The notes under the pieces were generated by a model that saw only the letters and a list, made by a program, of their open reading frames with translations, was not told where the DNA came from and did no database searches. Position numbers and translations under genes: made by a program. A stretch of DNA of 64,000 nt from a virus: positions 103,009-167,008 of the IMG/VR virus record IMGVR_UViG_3300026484_000236, one strand, 5' to 3'. Every line of letters begins with the position of its first letter. The stretch's first letter is position 1. Positions 54,631-61,692 of this stretch are shown here, piece after piece.

Positions 54631-55434
54631 ATGATATTAGAAATAAATAAAAAGTTACTTTTAGAAGATATAAATGCTCTTGGGGAAGAAATTCCAGGAG
54701 TTGGAGAACAATTTTCAAAGATTGGTGAAGGAGTATCTAATTGGTGGAATAATACAGTAACGCCAAAAGTAGATGCTATTGATCAATATACGGCTGGTGG
54801 TCCAAATAGCCAATTGCATGATGATATTGTAGCGCAAGGAAAAAAGGTTTATAATAATATGCAATCAGTTGGACAAAATGCTTACCATACAATTAAACCA
54901 GCTTTTATGCAAGGAGCTGAACGTACTTCGGCTGCTTATCATAATAGTGTCGAGGGAGTTAAAGAAGGTTTAGTACCCGAATCGGTTAATAATGATATAG
55001 CTCAAAATGCTTCTGGTGTAGCTCAAAATGCTTCTGGTGTAGCTCAAAATGCTTCTGGTGTAGCTCAAAATGAACATAATATAACTACAAATAAAATGAG
55101 ATCGTTTGCGAACTCTCAGCATAATATGCACCAAGATAACGACATACATACTAACCAAGAAGATATTAAAGTAAATTCTCAAACTGGTACTGATAATCAT
55201 AAAGCAATTGCTAAAAATCTTACAAATATTGCCAATACAAATAGTAGAGTAGATGATAATGAAGCAACTGGTGCTATGAATGAGGAAGAAATTTCTCAAA
55301 ATCGAACTGGTATTCAAAATAATGCTAAAGTTGGCGCAAGTAATACAATGCGAGCGAATATTAATACTGGTCTTGGTGTAGCTGGTTTAGGACTTGGTGG
55401 AGCGGCTCTGTATAAAGCATCTCAACGCAAATAA
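54631..55434 (+). CDS. Leader-bearing protein with repeats and a glycine-zipper tail
   Basis: 267 aa. MILEINKKLLLEDINALGEE is the shared leader with a modified cleavage region (L-G-E-E). Helical part, then three exact QNASGVA units (a 21-nt DNA repeat at 55000-55062) and further diverged heptad-like units. The last 25 residues are a Gly/Ala hydrophobic segment (GLGVAGLGLGGAALYKA) ending in basic QRK. Probably an internal or ejected head protein. Confidence 0.5.
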   Translation: MILEINKKLLLEDINALGEEIPGVGEQFSKIGEGVSNWWNNTVTPKVDAIDQYTAGGPNSQLHDDIVAQGKKVYNNMQSVGQNAYHTIKPAFMQGAERTSAAYHNSVEGVKEGLVPESVNNDIAQNASGVAQNASGVAQNASGVAQNEHNITTNKMRSFANSQHNMHQDNDIHTNQEDIKVNSQTGTDNHKAIAKNLTNIANTNSRVDDNEATGAMNEEEISQNRTGIQNNAKVGASNTMRANINTGLGVAGLGLGGAALYKASQRK

Positions 55435-55450
55435 AAATTAAGGAATTCAA

Positions 55451-56230
55451 ATGGTATTAGAAATAAATAAAAAAGCTATTTTAGAAGAAGCTCAAGTAGT
55501 AATGGCTCCAAACGCTAACGAGGTGGGTTTAAGTAATCATAATAGTGGTATGAATACTGCTGGTTCGGTAATTGGCGCAGCTATTCTGGGTGGACCGATG
55601 TTAGCAACACCTTATGGAGCTTTAGCTTATTATGGTCGTAGACAAAACCCATATGAATTAAGCCAAAGTACTATTCCAAATGCTGGTCAACCTCAACCTC
55701 AACCTCAACAGATTCTTAAAGAAAGTACTGATAAAACTCTTGAGGAGGATGGTGCTTGGGATAAATCAATGAGAGCAAGAGGACAAATCTATAATAATAT
55801 GGATAATGTAATGTCTCAAAATTTTGATAAAAATACGGGTCATTATTTATTAAATCCTTTTGTAGGTGGACCATTATCTCATGGTATTATAAAAGGAATG
55901 GGTTCCATTGAAAAAGGCGCATATAAAATATTGAAGGATACTGATTCTCCAGATATAAGTAATAAAGTTACTGTAGCGGCAGATGTTACTAATAATCCTT
56001 GGAATGCTGAAAAAGATGTTGTAAGAGCTTCGTATAATAATTATACAGACGATTTAGCTCAGATCAGAGCAGACCATCCAGTTCAATCTTATTTAAATCC
56101 TTTAACTTCTGGTCCAATGGGTACCTTAGTTGGTCATGTTTCTGGTGGTATTGAAAATATTAAAAGAACCGTTGCTAGTCCAACAACAACATCTGGCGAT
56201 ACTTTGGTATATAACCAAGTACGTAGATAA
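55451..56230 (+). CDS. Leader-bearing glycine-rich protein
   Basis: 259 aa. MVLEINKKAILEEAQVVM: L-E-E before Ala fits the protease signal. Gly/Ala hydrophobic segment at about 36-57 (AGSVIGAAILGGPMLATPYG). QPQPQPQ linker, then ILKESTDKTLEEDGAWDK with a second possible cleavage site. Two further repeated motifs LNPFVGGPLSHG and LNPLTSGPMGTLVGH suggest internal duplication. Directly upstream of the capsid gene. Confidence 0.5.
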   Translation: MVLEINKKAILEEAQVVMAPNANEVGLSNHNSGMNTAGSVIGAAILGGPMLATPYGALAYYGRRQNPYELSQSTIPNAGQPQPQPQQILKESTDKTLEEDGAWDKSMRARGQIYNNMDNVMSQNFDKNTGHYLLNPFVGGPLSHGIIKGMGSIEKGAYKILKDTDSPDISNKVTVAADVTNNPWNAEKDVVRASYNNYTDDLAQIRADHPVQSYLNPLTSGPMGTLVGHVSGGIENIKRTVASPTTTSGDTLVYNQVRR

Positions 56231-56412
56231 ATTAAACAATAAGAAAATCCACATATAACTAAATAAGGAAATAAATTTATTTAATTATGATTTTCTCGGG
56301 TTGTAAGATCCCACCAAAACTTTCTAAATACTTAACGATTTAAGTATTTATTTAATTAAATAAATAAAAAAAATCAAAAAAATAAATAATTTTTTTAACA
56401 AGGAAAAATAAT

Positions 56413-57966
56413 ATGGCTAAATTAATTGATAATTTAATCCTCGAGAACTATGATATGTTTACGAAAGATCACTCGAATCTTTTCGAAGAAGCAAAAACAC
56501 CAGCTGAGATCATCTTTGATGATTCTTACTTTGATATGTATGTATCAAGTCTTACTAAAGGTCTAGAAGAAAGCGTTGTTGCTAAAATTCTTCCAGTACT
56601 TGATCGTGAACGTAAAATGTTTATTGAGGAAAGTTCAGCTCTTTTAACTTCTCCAGAAGCTATTGCATATGCTGTAACTACTATTCCAATGCTTATTAAC
56701 ATCTATGCTGAGCCACAACTTAGCAAAATCGTTACAACAGTTCCAACTGATATGCCAACTCTTTCTATTTCTAGAATCAAATGGGTATCTAAAGTAATTG
56801 ATGAAAAAGGTGGAGTTACTGAGTACATGTTCCCAACTGCTACTTCAATGATTCGTCCAGATTTCAAACAATTCAAAGTTGCTCAATCTGCAAATCTTTA
56901 TAGCGAACTTGGTATTGCTAAAGGTGATTTCAGACTTTCTAAAAGAAATTTCAAAGTTGTAAGTATCGACGTTGTTGTTGATGATGGTACAAACACTACT
57001 GTTGAAAATGTTCCAGTAACTGCTATCGCAGGTGCTCGTGGTAACTTTACAGTTGATTCTTTTGTTGTTCCAGGTGTAACTGGTGGTGTTTATAAACTTC
57101 AAGGTTCTGTTGACTTTGAATCAGGTTCAATTACATCTTCTGTAATTACTATTGAACCAGGTGACAAAACTGTAACTGAAGATACTATTGAAATTAAATT
57201 CAGACTTTTTGGTAATGGTAATGGTCGTGGTGTTGTTAAGTCAGCTCCAAAACAAGAAATCATTGACGTTAATGCAGATATCGAAGATTCTTTCGAAGTT
57301 GAAAATATTGAAGAAGTAATTCAAGATTGGTCAGCAATTTATAAACTTGATATCATTTCAGAGCTTAAAAACTTTGTAAAAGGTCAAATCAAGTTAAATA
57401 GAGATTTCGAGATTGCTGAACTACTTGAATCTAATATTCCATTTGCTCAATCAATTGGTCAATATAAAGAAGTAGACTTCTCAAGATTTGGATCTGCTGA
57501 TGGTTTCAAACCTTCAAATATCCAAGATATCTTCAAAAATATTGTTCCTACAATTATGTCTCTAGTAGAGAAAATGCGTAAAACAAACAATATGGAAGTT
57601 CAATATCTTGCTTGTGGTGTTGATGTAGCTGTAGTACTTAAATCTCTTCAAGAGTTCGCTGTATCTATGGAAAAAATGAATGGTAACTATTCTGTTCAGG
57701 GTGGAGTTCAATCAGGTTTCAATAAACTTGAAATCGTTGAGTCTTATGCAATTGCTGATGATCTATTACACTTAGTTCTTACTGCACCTGCTACTAACCA
57801 AAGTTCACTTGTTGAAGTACTATTTAAACCTCTTTATATCATTACTGAGACTACTAATAGTATCAAACGTACATTTATCAAATCAAGAACTTGGATTGGT
57901 ATAGTTCGTCAAGAAGGTATTGGTACAATCCGTATCAAAAATTACGAAGGTTTCGTTAACGTATAA
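56413..57966 (+). CDS. Probable major capsid protein
   Basis: 517 aa. Beginning (residues 1-45) is an acidic helical part with NLFEEAK, a possible maturation site like that of T4 gp23. ALLTSPEAIAYAVTTIPMLI, YAEPQLSKIVTTVP, ISRIKWVSKVIDEKGG and the end RTFIKSRTWIGIVRQEG fit an HK97-fold capsid protein of T4-like/jumbo phages. Codon choice differs sharply from the neighbours: many ATC, TTC, AAC and CGT codons, so base composition is visibly less A/T-rich, as expected for the most highly expressed gene. A stem (AAATACTTAA) lies in its leader. Confidence 0.75.
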   Translation: MAKLIDNLILENYDMFTKDHSNLFEEAKTPAEIIFDDSYFDMYVSSLTKGLEESVVAKILPVLDRERKMFIEESSALLTSPEAIAYAVTTIPMLINIYAEPQLSKIVTTVPTDMPTLSISRIKWVSKVIDEKGGVTEYMFPTATSMIRPDFKQFKVAQSANLYSELGIAKGDFRLSKRNFKVVSIDVVVDDGTNTTVENVPVTAIAGARGNFTVDSFVVPGVTGGVYKLQGSVDFESGSITSSVITIEPGDKTVTEDTIEIKFRLFGNGNGRGVVKSAPKQEIIDVNADIEDSFEVENIEEVIQDWSAIYKLDIISELKNFVKGQIKLNRDFEIAELLESNIPFAQSIGQYKEVDFSRFGSADGFKPSNIQDIFKNIVPTIMSLVEKMRKTNNMEVQYLACGVDVAVVLKSLQEFAVSMEKMNGNYSVQGGVQSGFNKLEIVESYAIADDLLHLVLTAPATNQSSLVEVLFKPLYIITETTNSIKRTFIKSRTWIGIVRQEGIGTIRIKNYEGFVNV

Positions 57967-57994
57967 TCCTTGGATTATATAAACCTTTAAATTT

Positions 57995-58028
57995 ATTCTA
58001 GAAGCCTAAGCTTCTAGAATTTCCTGTC
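57995..58028 (+). terminator. Hairpin-CCTGTC terminator after the capsid gene
   Basis: 11-bp stem ATTCTAGAAGC around CTAA, then TT and CCTGTC. A smaller stem (ATAATCC/GGATTAT) lies on the stop codon just upstream. Confidence 0.82.
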
Positions 58029-58079
58029 GAAAAATTTAGGTAATTTCAAAAATCTATTTTACTTAGCAAAAAAAAGAGA

Positions 58080-58141
58080 ATAACTATTAATAGTTAACTA
58101 TCAGTACACACACTATGAATAGTTAACTATTAATAGTTATC
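58080..58141. repeat. GTTAAC palindromic repeat pair
   Basis: TAACTATTAATAGTTAACTA then TCAGTACACACACT spacer and ATGAATAGTTAACTATTAAT with AGTTATC. Confidence 0.82.
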
Positions 58142-58155
58142 TTGTTCTAAGCGAT

Positions 58156-58168
58156 TATAGATATCTTA
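58156..58168 (+). promoter_or_regulatory. TATAGATATCTTA promoter-like motif
   Basis: 27 nt before the start at 58195; identical to the minus-strand copy at 60446. Confidence 0.4.
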
Positions 58169-58194
58169 ATTATAAAAATAATTAAAGGTATACT

Positions 58195-59100
58195 ATGGCA
58201 ATTATAAAATGTGAATTTTCAAAACAATTAGAAAAGTTTGATAATTGGTTAAATAAACAATACCTTAATATGAAGGTATTCTTTTATAATAAATTTAATA
58301 AAAATAAAAATAAAAAATTATTTTTATATAAAGATAATAAAATTAATGGAATAATAAAAATGGTTCCATATTATGATAGTAATAAAATACATATAGGTTA
58401 TGATATAAATATTTCATATTTTTTATTTAAAGATACCAAAAATAAATTATATAAATACTTAAATACTATTAAAAGATTTAAAATACTTTATAGTACTTCT
58501 TTAAATAATAATACCTCTTATGAATCATTATTGCAATTAAGATTAAGATATTTTTTAAAACCAGAAGATAAGAAATTCCCAAAAGAAAAATTCTTAGATG
58601 ATTTTAACGAACATTCTGATATATTTTATCATTTTTTATCCAATACTTCACTTAAAGAAAGTGATATAAATCTAGAAATTATTATAAATAAATTTCAAGA
58701 ATATATAATTAGAGAAGAAGAAAATTATAATTTTATTTTAATAAATCATTTGGACATTCTCGAATGTCATTTTAATAAATATTCTGAATTAGATTCTAAA
58801 GTAATATCTGATGAATTTCAACCAGCGTATAAAAAACTATGTAAAATTAGTCATTCTTTTGAAGAAAGATATTATAAAGATGGATTACTGCATAGAGAAG
58901 ATGGTCCAGCATGGGTAGAAAATTATCAACAAAAATATTATAAAAATGGGGAATTACATAGAGAAGATGGGCCAGCTATTATTAACGAAGAAAAAGAAGA
59001 ATATTATTTACATAATAAAAAAATAAAACCAAAAAATTTTAAACGAATAAAATTAAACTATTTTTTAAAATCTTCAAAAATCTATTTTAATTTCGAATAA
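58195..59100 (+). CDS. Unknown protein with HREDGPA repeats
   Basis: 301 aa. Lys/Asn-rich first 215 residues with no recognised fold. The end has two and a half copies of YYK-x-G-x-LHREDGPA (about 219-265), a MORN/YwqK-like strand repeat often found in phage and bacterial proteins of unknown role. Followed directly by a hairpin-CCTGTC element. Confidence 0.6.
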   Translation: MAIIKCEFSKQLEKFDNWLNKQYLNMKVFFYNKFNKNKNKKLFLYKDNKINGIIKMVPYYDSNKIHIGYDINISYFLFKDTKNKLYKYLNTIKRFKILYSTSLNNNTSYESLLQLRLRYFLKPEDKKFPKEKFLDDFNEHSDIFYHFLSNTSLKESDINLEIIINKFQEYIIREEENYNFILINHLDILECHFNKYSELDSKVISDEFQPAYKKLCKISHSFEERYYKDGLLHREDGPAWVENYQQKYYKNGELHREDGPAIINEEKEEYYLHNKKIKPKNFKRIKLNYFLKSSKIYFNFE

Positions 59101-59132
59101 AAAAGAAAGGCGTTAGCCTTTCTTTTCCTGTC
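59101..59132 (+). terminator. Hairpin-CCTGTC terminator
   Basis: 11-bp stem AAAAGAAAGGC around GTTA, then CCTGTC. Lies between convergent genes; the left arm gives a T-run on the minus strand, so it may act in both directions. Confidence 0.8.
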
Positions 59133-59144
59133 CTTTAAAACTAT

Positions 59145-60377
59145 TTAACCAATAATATCGTCTATAATATTTAATTGTATACCATTATTTATAAATGGAG
59201 TAACTTGTATTTTATACGCATCGGATAGATCATTAGCTATTAAAAATTCCTCTCTATCAAAATTATTACCTACTTGTTCTCGATCGATATGTATTTTTCC
59301 AATAGTATTTATATCTGGACGAATAATTCCTTTTGGACGACATCGCTGAATATGAGTATTACCTCTAGGTACACGAATATTGTTAATTAACACATACTTA
59401 CCCTGTATCTTAATAACGTTAATAATATCATCGTAATCTGATGGGACTAATTTAAAACCAATTTCCTTTTTAGAAGCCGGTAACTCATCTAAAATATCAA
59501 TTATGTTATCTTGATAATTATAATGGGATGATATTTTTTTTCGTTCCTCTTCTTCGGACATCGATCTTAAAAAAGGAAGATTATTAAATTCCTCATAATA
59601 TTTTAATTTTTTATAAGGACTTAAAATTTTAATTTTTCCACATGTGTTAACATTCATATTATGACTTAAAGTATAATTACCTAAATATATTTGTAAAGCC
59701 AATTTTTGTTTACTAATATGAGGAACCAATTCTCCAGCTATTATTTTATATTTAACAATGTATTTGGCACCTAAGAACTTCTCCAAATATATCCCATTTA
59801 AATCTTTATTAGCCAAGTAATATTTTCCAACTTCTATATTATCTTTATTAACTTCGTTGTTATCTTCCTCTTCTGTTTCTGGAAAATGTATTTTTCGCCA
59901 AAGATTATAAAAACCTTCTGAAAAAAGTTGTCTATGATGATTAACTATAAATCTCCCTTCTAAATTACCACCAATTATCTTAAGTTCTTCCGGCTCACCA
60001 TTTTCATTAAGTAAACCTTTTTTCATAGTTTTAAAAAAATTACTTGAAGGTACTCGTTGAATTCTAATACCTTCATCATTTTCTAAAACCATATAACCAG
60101 AATATACATCGGTGTTTCGATAATCTATTTTCCAAGTACTTGATAAAGTTGGTGTAATACGATTTCGATTACTAGTAAATAATTTAAATAAATCTACGTC
60201 CATTAAATATTTTCTTTGTTGTTCATCAATTTCGTTTACTCTTTCTAATATTTCATTTAACCCATTCTCATTAATATTTAAACCAGTAATACTAATTTTT
60301 CGAAGATAGTTTAATACCTCTGATATTCCAGTTCTACTGTTGTTATTTAATAACTCCATTATTCTCGCATTTGTCAT
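59145..60377 (-). CDS. Unknown protein
   Basis: 410 aa; no recognised family. Beta-rich with many Ile/Asn/Arg segments (GGNLEGRFIVNHHRQLF, IQGKYVLINNIRVPRG). No signal peptide or membrane span. One of only four genes on the minus strand, transcribed away from the HNH gene and convergent with 58195, so it forms its own unit, probably from the motif at 60446. Confidence 0.6.
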   Translation of the reverse strand: MTNARIMELLNNNSRTGISEVLNYLRKISITGLNINENGLNEILERVNEIDEQQRKYLMDVDLFKLFTSNRNRITPTLSSTWKIDYRNTDVYSGYMVLENDEGIRIQRVPSSNFFKTMKKGLLNENGEPEELKIIGGNLEGRFIVNHHRQLFSEGFYNLWRKIHFPETEEEDNNEVNKDNIEVGKYYLANKDLNGIYLEKFLGAKYIVKYKIIAGELVPHISKQKLALQIYLGNYTLSHNMNVNTCGKIKILSPYKKLKYYEEFNNLPFLRSMSEEEERKKISSHYNYQDNIIDILDELPASKKEIGFKLVPSDYDDIINVIKIQGKYVLINNIRVPRGNTHIQRCRPKGIIRPDINTIGKIHIDREQVGNNFDREEFLIANDLSDAYKIQVTPFINNGIQLNIIDDIIG

Positions 60378-60445
60378 TTAAGACTCCTTTTTATATTTAT
60401 TTGAAAATAAAAAATACTTACGTATTGTATTCTTTATATCGATTA

Positions 60446-60458
60446 TAAGATATCTATA
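60446..60458 (-). promoter_or_regulatory. TATAGATATCTTA promoter-like motif
   Basis: On the minus strand, 69 nt before the start of the 410-aa gene; exact copy of the 13-mer at 58156. Confidence 0.4.
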
Positions 60459-60532
60459 TAAAGTTATTCTTATTTTAAAGTAATTATACCCATGTGAAAC
60501 TAAATATTAATAATTTATTATTAAGGTTGAAT

Positions 60533-61255
60533 ATGTCTAATCAATTATTTTTAAAAAATAAATATCGTACTTGGTATTTTAACATAATAAATAATGCTAA
60601 ACGAAGGAAACTGAATTATTATGCTTATTTGGAGTGCCATCACATAATCCCATCTTCTTTTAAGAAATTAAAATTAAACGAATTTAATTTTAATTTTAAA
60701 AATAATTTAGTTTTTTTAACGGCCAAAGAACATTATATATGCCATTTATTATTAACTAAATTTTGTACAGGTCAAAATAAACATAAAATGATATATGCTT
60801 TTAACTATATGAAAACTTCCCCAAATAATAACGGTGAGCGAGAAAAAGTAACTGGAATTATGTTTCAGTACAATAAAATAAAAGTTAATAAATTACAAAA
60901 GAAAAATAAATTATATGGTAAAGATAATGGTTCATATGGGAATATATGGGTATATCATTTAGAGAAAGAAGAAAATTTAAAAATACCAAAAGTATTTTTA
61001 AATGATTATATATCTTTAGGTTATATTAAAGGCAGGTGTATCGATTTTAACAAACGTAAAAAAGATATTGAAAAAGACTTTCTAAAAAAACAAAAAAAAT
61101 TAGATAACAAATTAAGGAAGTACAAAATATTTAAACAAAAATTTAAATATTTTCAACAATATGGTTGGGAATGTACTAAACAAAAATTTAAATTAAATTA
61201 CACGAGACAAAATTTAATACATCATTTTAATAATTTTGAATTAAATAAAGCTTGA
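60533..61255 (+). CDS. HNH homing endonuclease
   Basis: 240 aa from the ATG at 60533 behind AAGG; an in-frame GTG at 60494 lacks a site. YLECHHIIPSSF, NLVFLTAKEHYICHLLL form the HNH core (H-H, N, H) of phage homing endonucleases. The Lys-rich C-terminal half probably binds DNA. Fourth free-standing homing-type gene in the window; precedes tail-type genes. Confidence 0.8.
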   Translation: MSNQLFLKNKYRTWYFNIINNAKRRKLNYYAYLECHHIIPSSFKKLKLNEFNFNFKNNLVFLTAKEHYICHLLLTKFCTGQNKHKMIYAFNYMKTSPNNNGEREKVTGIMFQYNKIKVNKLQKKNKLYGKDNGSYGNIWVYHLEKEENLKIPKVFLNDYISLGYIKGRCIDFNKRKKDIEKDFLKKQKKLDNKLRKYKIFKQKFKYFQQYGWECTKQKFKLNYTRQNLIHHFNNFELNKA

Positions 61256-61283
61256 TAATTTATTATAAAAACAAGGAATAAAA

Positions 61284-61682
61284 ATGACTACAAAACTAAC
61301 AGATTCGTTTATAAACGATTTTAAAAATGAATTAAATAATCGTATTAATAGTTCAGAACTTCTAATCCAATTTTTTACTGGAGTTCAACCAACTAGAGAA
61401 GAAATGAATACTTTTCTAAATGGTAATAGAATTTCTGATAAACTTGGAGAAGTTTCTGTAACTTTAGTAAATGGAGAATTTGACAGCGTTATTGACGGAG
61501 TAGATCCAATCTCGTTTACACCAGATGTATCCGGAGAGTGTACTTGGTGTACAGTTGCACCAAAAGATTCTTTAAACGAAATAGTAATATTAAATGATAT
61601 GTCTAACCATATAGTAATTCAAGATTATAATCTAGATACAACTATTGAAAATAATTTGCAAAAACTATTTATAAAAATATAA
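61284..61682 (+). CDS. Unknown small protein in the tail gene block
   Basis: 132 aa, acidic, no recognised family. N-terminal helix (TDSFINDFKNELNNRI) then beta-type sequence with two close Cys (GECTWCTV). Placed 10 nt before the propeller protein; may be a tail accessory protein. Confidence 0.5.
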   Translation: MTTKLTDSFINDFKNELNNRINSSELLIQFFTGVQPTREEMNTFLNGNRISDKLGEVSVTLVNGEFDSVIDGVDPISFTPDVSGECTWCTVAPKDSLNEIVILNDMSNHIVIQDYNLDTTIENNLQKLFIKI

Positions 61683-61692
61683 GGAATAAATA

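Noticed and set aside
54970-55317. Minus-strand frame with ILSYTRS repeats
   Set aside because: Shadow of the QNASGVA repeat gene; repeat period and position coincide exactly.
21753-58141. CRISPR array
   Set aside because: The GTTAAC repeats are spread over distant gaps in ones and twos, without regular spacers.
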